Shown here in pieces: positions 23,760 to 36,315 of a DNA stretch of 64,000 bases. Origin of the DNA: Apium graveolens (Eukaryota > Streptophyta > Magnoliopsida > Apiales > Apiaceae); assembly GCF_009905375.1 (NCBI RefSeq), contig NC_133648.1:304870565-304934564 (forward strand), given 5' to 3'. How positions within the stretch are numbered: the first letter of the stretch is position 1; every line of letters starts with the position of its first letter. The notes under the pieces were generated by a model. That model worked only from the letters and a program-made list of their open reading frames with translations, was not told the origin of the DNA and did not search any database. A program made the translations under genes and the position numbers.

Positions 23760-26700
23760 GAACTAGAGAACTCAATCCTAGTGATTGATTATCTATAATA
23801 CCTAATGACTACTCCTCAGTTTACCTACGGGTAAAAAGATTTACACACGACCCAATTCTTATACATTTTACTAGATCCATGGACTATCCAATTAAGTTAA
23901 TTTTGATCCATCTTAATTAATATGGTTATTTTTTGAATTTCAAAAATAAAGCTATCTATGGAAAAATTCTAAACAAATCAAATAATGCATAATTGTCTCC
24001 AGTCTGTTACATCTCTCTCTCTTTCTCTATCTATCTCTTTCTCTCTCTCGATTGACTGGAGATTTCACGATGGATCACCATTAAATCTCAAACTCATTAC
24101 TTGATAGTCTGACGATAACAAAATCTCAGAATTCATACCTTCTTGATTTGTAAATTCAGTTAAATTAGATTGATATATACACGCCAATTACTCTTCTTCT
24201 CTCAAATTTCAAATCTCGGATTCTCATTTTCTCTCTTTCGTTTTGCAGGTTACATGCGGATTTTAATTGGGTTTCCGTGCTAATGCAACACAACGAACAA
24301 ACAGGTTAGTAAAACATATTTCTTTTTTTTGTTTTTTATTCGTCTCTTCACTTCTTCCTTTATGTAATTTTAGTATTGTTGTTTGTATACATTTAATATG
24401 TTTGTACTATTATTATTTACCTATATTAGTTTTGTTTTAGGCGGAAGATGACAATGGGTTTATTAATTCTACAACAGTGGTTATAGAATCACGAATCAAG
24501 GTATGTACACCAACTGTTTGATTTTAAATCTCAAACATCTCATTTTTCTCTATTTATTTTTGTTTTTCTTCCTCTTCCTGTGATTTAGTAATATATGTTT
24601 GTACATATTATATGCATATCCAATATGTGTTTGTTATATTTTTCAAATCAGTATTTGACAATTTTTGTGTGTTGATTATCTAAAGATCAATGAGAGTGGA
24701 TGTCAAAAGAGCTATTATGTCAAGATTACGGTTATCTCTGATGTTTCAATTTGTAAGATTAATTTTTATTATCTTTTATATGATCCTAGTATGAGACGAT
24801 TTTGGTTTTATTATCTTTTTTCTCATATTGATTCTCTGTGTATTGTAACTTTGTAGTTTTAATTCTTAAATTTTATTTTTACCAAATACAATATTGATAT
24901 GTTACAAACTTATTCATTTTTGTCTTTTACATTATATTATTTTTCATTAGCGTTTAAACTCGATTGCAGCAATATTGTTGTATGACTGGATCTGGTGAGT
25001 TATTGTCGTTCTTTTTAAATGTTGTATTTGATGTTTATGCCTTTAGTCTCTGTTCTTCTCGATCTTATAAAGGTGATTATGGAACTTTGGTTCTTTTTAA
25101 ATGTTGTGTTTGATGTTTATTATGAGATTCTAAATTATCCTGATCGAGCATGCATCCTCTAGAACAGGTTTTCCACCAATTTTTGTAAATAAACACATTA
25201 GGCTTTATTTAAGTTTTTCATAAATTGTTACCGGTACTTGCAATATTTAAAGCTTTCGATGAAGCTTTTGCAGAGCTTAATACTGTGGGAGAGTCTTTAT
25301 ACAAGGATAACATTCTTATTATGTAGTTTCTTCGAGATAATCTGATCCTATGGACTTCTAATATGTAAGTATGTATTTGACCAAGATTTATAATATAAAT
25401 TGTGCATAACTTCAGTCTCTGGTGCCAATATACTGATTTATGTTGATTGTCCACGATGACGGGGCTGATAAGTTGAAAGATGTAGCACCCAAGCAAGAAG
25501 AGAAGCCAACAATGAAGTTCACAGCTTATGAAGAAGAAGTTTGATTCCTTTCCCATCTGATAATTTGATTTTTCATTTGTAATGTTTTATTTTTAAACCT
25601 TAGATGAATATTGATCATTGATCATCAAACTATTACAAAAGTAGAACTATTTAGGGGGTCGACTTGGCCAACAGTCTATACTTGGTAGTTTCTAAATAAT
25701 GGTAAGAATTTCTCGGTTTTTTAATTGTATTTCGCAGAAAAAAATGATGGCAGAAGAAGATTAAAGATGAAGAGGTGCTACATAGAATTCTCAGGTTACA
25801 TAAGAACTTTTTCTTGACAGTTAAAATATAATTATTTCTAAACTTTATTGGATCATGGTCTATTAATATTTGGTTAGGGGAAATAGTTGAGTTCAATTTA
25901 TTAAGGTGAGGTAAATCCAAGGTATAACTGCATGTTTGGCCTCCAGGCTCCCTTTAATCCAGTCGCGCTTCTTCAAGAGACTTTACTAACTGATTTAATA
26001 TTTCTAGCAGGAACTGATGCCAGGATTATGGTTGCATCTCAAAAAAGGTTGTATGTGCAACTTCTTGAAGATCAGTTGGTTAAGTTGCAGACATAACTTT
26101 CTAGAAGGGGTGGCACTCTGGATATATATATTTTGTTACTAATCTTTCTTGGATATATGGTGTTAATTATCACCTACAAGTTTGATCTTGATGAAGGTTT
26201 CTTTTAAATGCTTGGATTTGAGAATCATTTTTTTGATCTAGACAAGTGCTATTTGATCTTGGCCTAAAGCTTCTAACAAAATAAAAGAAGTTACCAAGGT
26301 ATGTCACCTTATTTCATTGAAGAATCGGAAACAAATCATGTTCCCAGGATAAGTATTTCATCCGATTGTGGTTAAATTCCTTCATAATCATAGATATTCT
26401 CTGTTTTAGTCTTAGTAGCTATGGTTCAAATTATTAGCTTCACATTTAAATTTGGAATGAGATATGATAAATTTTAAACATATATATTACTATCCTTAAT
26501 GGTCGCTTTTTATTTTCAGAATTCAAAATAATAATTGATTTGATGCATGGGTTGCTGAAGGACTTGAGGATCAACTAGCAGATAGTACGATTACACCAAT
26601 TTGCTTAGATCAAAAGGTAATGATGCAGTTGGTGCATAATTCATGATCTAAGTTATCAATTGGAAGGCAAACAAAAAAGTTAAAACCTGTAGTCTGACAT

Positions 26701-28600
26701 ACAACTTGATGGTATGTTATTCTAAACACATTTACATGTACAATCATATTAGTTAATAGATCATTGTTATTATATGAGAAGATGATTTTATTAAAAAACT
26801 ATTGGGTACAATTAATTTTAAACCTTCATGCTTGAAATATGGTACACACTTATAGTCGTACTATCAGGTTTTTGGCTTTTTAATAGATGAGACTAATGTC
26901 ATGTATGAGTTTACCTGAAAGATTATTATCCTGTTTTATATATGTCAAAAAAAGAAAGGTAACTTAAATTTACTCATACTCCTATAGTGTTTATGTTTTT
27001 TAGATTTTCATGCTATCGAAAATTATAACTGATTTTAAATTTGTTAGTAAAAATTGAGATTGAGCAGATAAAATCTTAAAGATTCAGCAAATCTGGGAAA
27101 TGAAAGAGGTTAACTAAGATTTTGAATTGATCATTAGTAGCCTATTTAGGCTATGAGTCTTACAGCTTCAATAGTTGAGCTAGCAAGACTATTCTCATAG
27201 ATGTCTTGGATGGTAGGAGAACATGTGCCTCGGTTGAAGGAACAAGGACTATATCCCCGGTGAAGTTAATTGGTATATAACAATCAAACACATTTTCTCT
27301 CTTCCCCGGTATTATAATTTCCTTAAAAAAACTTATATAGAAAATAACTTCTTATTACAAAATATTCTTAAGGAAAATTTCATCAGTAATATTGGTACCA
27401 TGCCTCTTAACTGTTGTAGCTCTTAAGGGAAAGTAATAATTTACCACCATGTTGACCTGCTTTGTTATGGACGTCTATTTTGTCTGCATATTTTATAAGC
27501 AAACATGTTGATTTTGTGAAAAACTACAAATGTAAATCTGAGCATCACATTGATCCAAGGAGCATTACAATGTGTCCGACCTCCCTTTGTGAATTAGTTG
27601 GAAGATTGAAGCACTAGAAATCAATATGGAGGAATGACCTACATAAAGTTCAGATTATTTTCATTTTATCAATCTGGAGATTCCAGACCAGTACATCATT
27701 GATCAGGTAGTTTCTCTTTGGCTTTTGGCTGTAAAAGTTTCGCTGGCTGGGAGTAAGGATTGAGTGAAAATATAAAAACAGTTGAACCAACAGCTGTACC
27801 AACAGAAGTAATAATTGTGGTTGTAAAAGCTTCCTTACTGGATCCTGATATAAGTTCAATTGTATTGATATTATAATATTAGAACCAAATTTACATTCTT
27901 ATATGTTAATGTTTTGCTGGAATTCAGGCTGACCAGGTCTTTCTGGAAAAGCATGGTCTTTGCAGCATCGACAGTTAAGTTTAGGACCTGAATATGAAGG
28001 AGTTGATGAAGATAATTGTGACAAATCATAAATGGTCCCGCTCCTAAACTGGAGACAATTATATATAATTCTTTGTTGTACTATATGGTTGACATTGAGT
28101 AAAATGTATATTAGGATACTAAAGTTTTTTATGAAACTGTTTAAACTCTATAACCAAAAAACTCAAGAAGTCTGTGTTAACCTCATAGAGAAGTTGTTAC
28201 AGAGTAGTTGTTCAGAGTAAGTTTAAATTACTTATGGAAGCAGGTTGCCAGTTTGGAAGGAGCTAAGCATGACATACACACATAAGTGATGGAAAATAGA
28301 GATAACATACATAAAAAGGTTTGCACAACAAAATTCCAAGTTCTAATTTGAATTTTTTGACCAAGAGAAGTGCTGCATTTTTTTGTTATAAAAATGTTCC
28401 TCATGTGAACTTCAATCAAAATTTGGACTCCATTATAATCTTAAATATCTTAAAAGTAAGTTTTGAAAAAGAAAGCAACTTGATACATTACGAACAATGT
28501 CCTAATTCAAGAAACGATAAAAGGGTCACATAAATAAAGAATTCAAGAAAGTAATATAGATAACTCTCATTGTTGAGAGCGTCTTGCCCTCTGGCATGGT
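23760..28600 (+). other. Exon-like segments without a recognised gene
   Basis: This 4.8-kb stretch has a CT-rich leader-like tract (24010-24055). It also has short segments bounded by good splice signals, for example TTGCAG before 24250, GTTAGT at about 24304, TTTTAG before 24441, GTATGT at about 24501 and GTGAGT at 24994. Open pieces are short (KDVAPKQEEKPTMKF near 25490; VASQKRLYVQLLEDQLVKL near 26040) and match no family I know. It could be a decayed gene or a non-coding transcript. The longer open frames here are low-complexity and not supported as genes. Confidence 0.3.
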
Positions 28601-28689
28601 TAGTAAGTCTGTGTTTTATTGTCTTTTGATCTGTTAATCACCATTTTTGTCTTCATTCTTTGTTTTATTATCGATATCACTAGTAGTCA

Positions 28690-31195
28690 TGACGGGACGT
28701 GGAAATTATATTCTAGGCTAGAGTGGGATTTTCTGAAAGCTATGCTGAGCAGAATGGGATTTAGCGATCAGTGGATTAAATTGACAATGGCATGCATAAC
28801 CTCAGTCTCGTATAATATAGTGCATAGTGTTCATACGTTGGGTCCTATTGTTCCTACTCGAGGGATCAGACAAGGGGACCCTTTGTCCCCTTATCTGTTT
28901 ATAATGTGTGCTGAAGGCTTATCAGCGTTGCTGCAATACTATGAATCAAATCACAGGATCCACGGTATTAAAGTATGTCGATAAGCTCCGGCAATCTCCC
29001 ATATGTTATTTGCTGATGACAGCTATCTTTATTGCAGAGCTAGTATTGCTGAGGCAAATCGAGTTATGATGCTTCTTCGTCTGTTTGAGCAGGCCTCGGG
29101 GCAACAAATTAGTGTAGAAAAGTCTTCTGTGTTCTTCAGTACGAATGTCATCCCATATAATCGGCAAAATATTTGTCAAGTCCTGTCTATGGGAGAAGCA
29201 GATACTCACAGCAAGTACTTGGGCGTCCCTAATATATTGGGTCAAAAGAAGTCTGTATTACTTGGTTTCCTGAAGGAAAGAATGGAGAATAAAATTCGAG
29301 CGTGGGAAAGAAAACCAGTGGCTAAACCAGGTCAAGAGGTGTTGATCAAGATGGTAGGACAGTCCCTTCATAATTTTGCTATTAGTGTTTTTCTCCTGCC
29401 TATGGATTTGATCAAGAACATAGAGAGAATGTTGATAAAAATTTTGGTGGAATTCTACTCATAAGGGCAGGAAAAAGATTCATTGGGCGAGTTGGGAGAA
29501 ATTGTATAAACACAAGTCAACAGGAGGCTTAGATTTCAGAGATTTTCGGAGCTTTAACCTAGCAATGCTAGGTAAACAAGGCTGGAGGTTTTTATCAAAC
29601 CCTGACAGTTTGGTCTCTAAGGTTTATAAAGCAAGTTACTTCAGAGATGGGAATTACGTAAACTCGACACTTGGCTCAAATCCTAGCTTTACATGGCGTA
29701 GTGTGTGGGAAGCTAGAGAGCTAGTTAGTGTTGTTACATGCTGGAGGATTGGATCAGGGGCGTCAATAAATATAACAGGGCAACCGTGGTTGGCAGATGA
29801 GGAGAATTCTTTTATTTCAACGGAATGTGAGACACTCCAGAATAATAAGGTTCAAGGTTTAATGCATATTGGTAGGAGGGAATGGGATCATGATGTGATA
29901 AAGGATCTATTCAGTCGAAGAGATCAGGAACGTATTCTGCGTACGTCCATCTCTGCAGATGAGGAAGTGGATAAAATCAGATGGAAATTTGAAATCTCCG
30001 GAACTTATACGGTCAAGAGTGCTTACAGACTAAATTAGAGGTTGAAAGGTGCCTTCAACTTGAATGAGAGATCGACAGTTTTCATGTCTCTGTGGAAGAT
30101 CAAAGCTCCCCCTAGAACCCTCAATGTAGTATGGAGAGCCATTATGGGTTGTTTACCAACTCTTAGACAGTTGTCTCAGAAACGAGTACCTGTCAACACT
30201 CGATGCCCGGTCTGTGTAACGGAGGAGTAATCAATCATGCCTTGCTTGGTGGCCTGCCCGTTCGCAAGTATGTGCTGGAATAAAATCTTCCCAGGGATTC
30301 AGGGGTCACAGGCTGGAGATTTTGAAGAATGGCTAGGGGATGTGTTTCAAGGTAACACTCAGAGTAAAAGTGCAGAGGTGGTGACAGTATGTTGGGCGAT
30401 TTGGAGGCATAGAAACGATGTTGTATGGAACAGCAAATTCTCAAATGTTAACAGAGTCGTAGCGTCAGCAAAGCAGTATCTTTTACAGTGGAAATGTGCC
30501 CAAGTTAATTGTTCTAGTGCATCATCCAGATATGTAGTTCAAGGAGATGGTGCTTTTTCTTGGGTCAGACCTCAAGGTAACTCAATAAAGGTAATGGTTG
30601 ACGCGGCTCTATTTGCAAATCGAAAAGAATATGGGCTTGGTGTGGTAGCTAGAGATTCTGATGGCAAGGTGGTTGTTGCTAGAACTAGGTGTTTCTCAGG
30701 TAAGGTGGCAGCAGAATTCGCAGAAGCTCTGGCCATCAAAGAGGCTTTGTCCTGGATAAAAGAGTATGACTGGCAAGAGGTGGTTTTGGAATCTGATTGT
30801 TTAGCAGCTGTTCAAGCAGTTAGAAGTAAGGTAGAAATGAGATCGAGTTTTGGTCTAGTGGTGGAAGAGTGTCGGAGGGAGATCCGACTTTCAAACATAA
30901 TTTCTTTGTTATTCATTAAACGATCTGCTAATACGGTTGCTCATTGCATTGCTAGAGCATCGTATAAATATCCTGATCGTATATTTGGTAGGAATGACAT
31001 ACCTACGGAATTTCTTGATTGTATTTCGTTGGAATCTAGTATGGAATAAAATTTCAAGCTTCTGTAAAAAAGAGAAGTAAGTTTGGAAAATCCTAAAACC
31101 AGTAAATTGTAAATACATAAATATATTAATATTTCTATTATTATTTTCACATTATTGTATACTTATTTAATATCAATAAAAATGTTGCACATTAA
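28690..31195 (+). mobile_element. L1-type LINE, 5'-truncated
   Basis: Non-LTR retrotransposon ORF2 starting inside the reverse transcriptase palm (SRLEWDFLKAML) and running through TRGIRQGDPLSPYLFIMCAE and the active-site LFADDSYLYC. Then come the RT thumb, a zf-RVT region (FMSLWKIKAPPRTLNVVW, NTRCPVC) and a plant RNase H (MVDAALFANRKEYGLGVV, VVLESDCLAAVQAV, ANTVAHCIAR). The stop at 31047 is followed by a short 3' UTR and an A-rich end near 31190. The endonuclease and N-terminal RT are missing, as is usual for 5' truncation during insertion. Lesions: TAA at 28982, a frameshift near 29465, TAG at 30036 and TAA at 30228. Target duplications were not found. Confidence 0.9.
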
Positions 31196-32451
31196 AAAAA
31201 TGCCAAGTATTTTTCTTTTAGGTATTAAAAAGAAACACCAAATTATTTAGCAAAAAAAAAAGAAACGCCAAATTGATTATTTTGTTATGGTTTGTTTAAA
31301 TTTATGTCTTTTAAAAAAAGGAGTCTCATGTTACTATAAATATAATTTATTTCTTTTATCATTGTTTGGTATTTTGAGTTTGATTAAAATGACTAAAATT
31401 TTAAATCTTGAACATTCACAAAAAAAAAATTGAATTTATTGTGCATGATATATATTTTTTATTACAAGACAAATTTTAAATAATTATTCATAAGAATTTA
31501 AATAATATGTATTATCGTACCCATTTAAATATTTGGACAAATATTTCTTGAACTAATACATCTCAAATGCTATACATATTATCTTAAATTTAAAAATTAT
31601 GTATCACATAATAAAAGAATATTAACATGATTCAAATTAATATTATATTAAAATAACAAATTCTGTGCAAAAGAATGCACATTTATATGTATGTACAAAA
31701 TTTGTTTCAATTTTAAATATGATACTATAGATAATTTTGTTAACACCGAAAAGAAGAAAAATACTTTTATATGTATTAGATTTTTTTTGACAACTTATAA
31801 GATGCAAATATTGTTATAAAAGCAAACAAATTTTAACTATTACGATAAATATTTAAACAAATGAATTTTTAATAAAATGAGATAAAACAAAAAATTAATT
31901 TAAAAATATGATACAATCTTATTTTGCAGAGATTATTAATATTGTTTATAAGCCTTAGGTGCAACTTTAATTGGTGTTGACAAAATATAATTTTATTTTT
32001 ACTGAAATTAAGTTTGAGATTTAAGCGGCAAAGAAGTATAAACAACAACTCAATCGAATAAAACAAAAATACATAGTGCGACAAATATTTTGAACTTTTG
32101 TCATAATTTATTATCTTTTTTAATTATAGTTTTTTTAATTTTTCTACATATTATCAATAATATAAAAATTAAAAATAAAAAACACTTATTTACGAAATAG
32201 TATTGTATATAAATTAAAACTAAAAAAAAGCACAATAAATATTTAAATTAAAAATACCACATACAACACAATAAAATAATATTAAAAACTTATAAAAATA
32301 TAAATATTTATTTGTGAGCGCACATTTTTAAATTTTTGTATTATAAAAACAAAAAAATATAAATATTATTCATTTTTTGATGAAATGTTATTCAATTAAA
32401 TACATATCATACAGATACTTTCTCGGCTTTAATGAATATTATCATATATGA
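31196..32451. other. AT-rich intergenic DNA
   Basis: Very AT-rich sequence with homopolymer runs. No gene, RNA or repeat could be supported. Confidence 0.6.
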
Positions 32452-32456
32452 GCATC
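32452..32456. repeat. Target-site duplication GCATC, left copy
   Basis: Precedes the TG of the left LTR of element B and is repeated at 44000-44004. Confidence 0.93.
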
Positions 32457-33025
32457 TGATAGGGATAAATAAATCCTGATTACATAATTAAATATTACAG
32501 TTTGGGCTGCAAGGCCCAATAAGAAGATGTATAACATTCAGACCAAAAAGGTCAACACATTGATCAGGCCTGATGGACCAGATCAGGCCAGATGGAACAA
32601 AGAAGGCCCAAATACCCTTATATTAATTAATTTCATAATTAATTAATAAGGGAAAAATCATCTATTGAGAAGAGTCCCGATAAGGATATAAATCCTTGCA
32701 GATTAGCCTCAAGGGGACCTAAAAGGATAAGGAATCAGTTTCCTACTATCTAGGACTCCAAAGTCCATTCTAATTATGAGACTTGCCCACCGAGTCTCCT
32801 ATATCAAGTCCAATTCAAGGACCACCAGCATCTATATAAGGGACCTCACCCCACAAATCAGAACTACGTTTTTTGACTTGATCCTTGGCAATCAGCAAGG
32901 TACGTAGGCATCTTGTTAAGGCAGATTGAGTCACGAAACACAAGAGCAGTCAAATCGAGCCTCGAAGCTCACGTTCCTTAGTAATAAATACAGCGATTAT
33001 ATATATTAGTTTTTAATCCATACCA
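32457..33025 (+). repeat. 5' LTR of element B
   Basis: TGATAGGGATAAATAAATCC .. AATCCATACCA, 569 bp. A TATA box (TATATAAG) is at 32833-32840, followed by a short R-U5 region. It differs from the right LTR mainly near 32600-32670. Confidence 0.94.
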
Positions 33026-33027
33026 TT

Positions 33028-33045
33028 TGGCGCCGTCTGTGGGAA
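33028..33045 (+). other. Primer-binding site of element B
   Basis: TGGCGCCGTCTGTGGGAA, 2 bp after the LTR. The first nine bases fit the 3' end of plant tRNA-Asp but the rest does not, so the primer tRNA is left open. The gag ATG follows at 33061. Confidence 0.7.
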
Positions 33046-33060
33046 AGCACAACAACAACC

Positions 33061-33343
33061 ATGGCGAGAACACGGAGAACAATTAGAGCTCTGGAGGAAG
33101 GAACACCATCGGGGACAACCCAGGTGATTTCGTCAACTGTAGGGATACCCCCTCACTCAAATTATGCAACTACTCAAGGGGAAGCCCAGATAGGGGCAAC
33201 TCAACCTCAGCCACAAGGGACAACTCCCCCAACTATTCAAGGTACGAATCCTCAAGTTCAACAAGTACATGTACCTGTGAATTCTCAACCCGTCGTGTAT
33301 GAATATTCAACCGTTGTTACTACTAACCCCCCTTATGGGATGC
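33061..33343 (+). pseudogene. Tat gag, N-terminal piece
   Basis: The ATG at 33061 opens MARTRRTIRALEEG, a basic start, then a Gln/Pro/Thr-rich region typical of Tat gag N-termini. The reading is split at 33343 by the solo Athila LTR and continues at 34776. The 5' leader is only 35 bp. Confidence 0.85.
33339..33343. repeat. Target-site duplication GATGC, left copy
   Basis: Left flank of the solo LTR; repeated at 34771-34775. Confidence 0.95.
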
Positions 33344-34770
33344 TGTTAGGGCGAAAACACGCGCTAATAACACACGCAAGTATAAGCGTTCGCAAGTAAT
33401 ATAGAATACTTTCTAGTTCATTCCCACAGATACTCAGACTAATTATGTTCAATTAAACTCACTCACCAATGTATGATTACTTCTCAATGTTAAGACAATA
33501 ACACTTAGATTCATTAACTATTTATCAACTACAATTAACTACTAAATTAACCACTTAATTAACAATTCGAATTAACAATATTAAAACACTCATGAGATCA
33601 CAACTTCATTACTACTTCCTTCAATAGTTATTGTTATTACCCTTAGCATGCAACAGTGATGATATTAATCGAATAACACGAAACTGATAAAAGCCAACTT
33701 TCATTGTACTAATACCATTCTACCAAACATCCACAATTAAGATAGAAGTTGAATAGGCATCAATTATGTTGAGTCCTTATATGTCTACAGAAATTGACAA
33801 CATAATGATTTAAGCACAAGTTATTCCTTTTGATTACACAGGGCGAATAAAACGGTTAGAGTTACCCACTAATCATGCAACATCATACATGAACCTATGC
33901 TAGCATGGCAAGTTCTAAATCTCAAGATCCACCGTCGCTTCACAAGAGATTAACACCCTATCTTATATGTTCGCGACGCACATAAGACGAATACGCACAA
34001 CCAATACTATATATCATACAATCATCACACACTAAGGTATTAAACAACTAGCTAAAGAATTCCATAGTAAATCCGTTACGACCCCATGATCACGATTAGC
34101 CCATGTTAGCACGTATCGTCATCACGGGTTCATATGAAAACATGATAAATAAACACAAGAGAATAATAACTAAACTAATTATATTAAACCAGAGTACGTC
34201 ACAAGAGTAAATAGGTTCAAAGCAAGAAAACTAGCATCCAACGTTACAACAAAATAAAGAATCACAAGAAAATATGCTTCCTCTTCGTTGGGGTGTGCTA
34301 AAACGGTCTTCTTCCTTATCTCCTTCTCTCCTTGCTTAATACAACGATTCAACCCTGTGAAAACGTCTCTGAATCTACTTATATAGAAGTCCCATAAAAC
34401 TCAGATTACACAGAAGTTGGAAGCCAAACAGAATTAGAAGTCTAAAATAATTTATCTTTTTTCCCGACCCTGCGCGGGCGCTCAGCATAGCTGCGCGGCC
34501 GCTCAGCTATGCTGAGCGGGCGCTCAGACCTCTACTGGAATTTTTCTGAGTTTGCTCCGTTTCTTCGCTGTAATCTGCTTCTCTCTTCCCTCTCGCAATG
34601 CTAAACACGTGCCAAGGCTTATTCTTGATGATTACTCCCCCGAAATACAACTAATACCCTGAAATGCACAAACACTAGAAAAATGCATCAAATACACAAA
34701 ATACTTGATTTCAAGACACCAATTTAAGCTATTTTAAGACGTTCTAAGTGGTATAAAATGCCACTTATCA
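33344..34770 (-). mobile_element. Solo Athila LTR (1427 bp) inside Tat gag
   Basis: A complete LTR of the same family as 6413-7823, with ends TGTTAGGGCG..TGCCACTTATCA on the plus strand, bounded by perfect GATGC duplications. There is no internal sequence. The usual cause is recombination between the two LTRs of a full insertion, leaving one LTR and both duplications. A TATA box on the minus strand lies at 34379-34385. It carries a GC-rich palindromic block at 34465-34530 whose letters differ from those of the nested Athila element. Confidence 0.95.
34465..34530. repeat. GC-rich palindromic block in the solo LTR
   Basis: Three successive units with core GCGGNCGC (TGCGCGGGCGCTCAG, TGCGCGGCCGCTCAG, TGAGCGGGCGCTCAG) joined by CATAGC/CTATG spacers. 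Same LTR position as the blocks at 1422 and 7511, where the units read CAGGCGGNCGCCTG instead. Confidence 0.85.
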
Positions 34771-34775
34771 GATGC
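34771..34775. repeat. Target-site duplication GATGC, right copy
   Basis: Right flank of the solo LTR, perfect match to 33339-33343. Confidence 0.95.
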
Positions 34776-36315
34776 CCCTTTACCCCGAGGTTGGAGGAAG
34801 CGGACATGCTGGGCGAAGTGAAGCACGAGGGTAATCGCCCCCTACATACGAGGTTTGGCTCCTATCCCCAAGGATCGAGAATTTTCTGGTCCTTACACTG
34901 AGAGAGACTCCGAATCTTCGGATGATGAAGTGGCCCCAAGAAGGGTTGTTGTCCCAAGGGCTGATCCAAGCAATCTTCTTCCCCTTGGAGATCCTGATGA
35001 TCCTACTCCGCCCTTTACTGAAGATATAATGAATGCTCATATCTCAAGAAAGTTTAAGATGCCAGCTATAAAGGCTTATGACGGTACGGGAGATCCCACT
35101 AATCATGTTAGAACATTCTCTAATGCACTGCTGTTGTAGCCCGTGAACGATGCTATTAAGTGTCGGGCCTTTCCTCAAACCCTGTCGGGTATGGCTCAAA
35201 GGTGGTATATTCGTTTGCCCCCAAACTCTATTGGGTCGTTCAGAGAATTAAGTCAGGCTTTTATTAAGCAATTCATTAGTGAGAGAGTTCATGAGAAAAG
35301 TTCAGCATCACTTATGAGCATTGTGCAGGGAACAAAGGAATCCTTAAGAGATTACCTGAATCGATTCACAAAAGAGGCTCTAAAAGTCCCGGACCTTGAT
35401 GATAAGGTAGCTATGATAGCACTGCAACAAGGAACTAGGGATGAGTTTTTTAAGATATCCTTGGCCAAACGTCCCCCTGAAAGTATGTTGCAGCTCCAGG
35501 ATAGGGCAGGGAAGTATATCAAGGTTGAAGAAAGCATGAGGAAGACCGTAGTAAGTAACGAGCCCACGGGAGGCAGGAAGCGGAAAACTGATTTGGAGTA
35601 TATTGCTAAGGACAAGTATCCTAGAACCGAACAAAACTCTGATTCAACCCCCAAGAAGGGAGGACCTGGGCAAAAGTTCACTGAATCCGCTAAGCTGAAT
35701 GCTCCTAGAAGCCAGATTTTGATGGAGATCGAGAAAGATAGAGATATATGTTGGCCTAAGCCCTTGAAGGCTGATCCCGCCAAGCTAGATAAGAGCAAGT
35801 ATTGCAGATTTCACAAAGATGTTGGCCATGACACCGATGAGTGTAGGCAATTGAAAGATGAAATTGAGTTTCTGATCCGAAAAGGAAGATTGAACAAATA
35901 TACTGGAGAAGGAGGGGATAGAAACAATAACATGAGAAGGAACTTTGATGACCGTAGGAGAGATCAAGAAAGAGGAGATCAAAAAAAGGCAATAAGCTGT
36001 TATGTGGCCTCTTTGAGGGCAGATGGAGTTGGGGGGCAGGTTCTTCCTATTGAAGATCTGGATACCCGAGAAAATAATGAGAAAAGGGGAAAGCCAGCAG
36101 AAGACTTGGTTTCGATTCCTTTAGACCCCGAGAATCCTGAGACGATGACTTTCATTGGAGCCACATTAAAGGAGTCCCTTAGAGGGAAGTTGGTGAAGTT
36201 TTTCCAAGAAAATAGTGATGTTTTTGCATGGTCAGCAGCTGATATGCCTGGTATAGACCCGGAATTGATTAATCACAAGCTGAATGTAGACCCAAATCGG
36301 AAGACGGTAAAATAA
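34776..36315 (+). pseudogene. Tat gag, main piece, fused to the pre-RT region
   Basis: After a frameshift near 34830 the reading is clear: MNAHISRKFKMPAIKAYDGT, DPTNHVRTFSNALLL, one TAG at 35137, then the capsid (CRAFPQTLSGMAQRWYI, GSFRELSQAFIKQF, TKESLRDYLNRFTKEA). A modified knuckle follows (YCRFHKDVGHDTDECRQLK). About 35 residues later the reading passes directly into CYVASLR and IPLDPENPETMTFIGA..DVFAWSAADMPGID, which normally lies after the protease. The whole retropepsin domain is absent without loss of frame. The TAA at 36313 separates this piece from RT but the frame continues. Confidence 0.9.
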
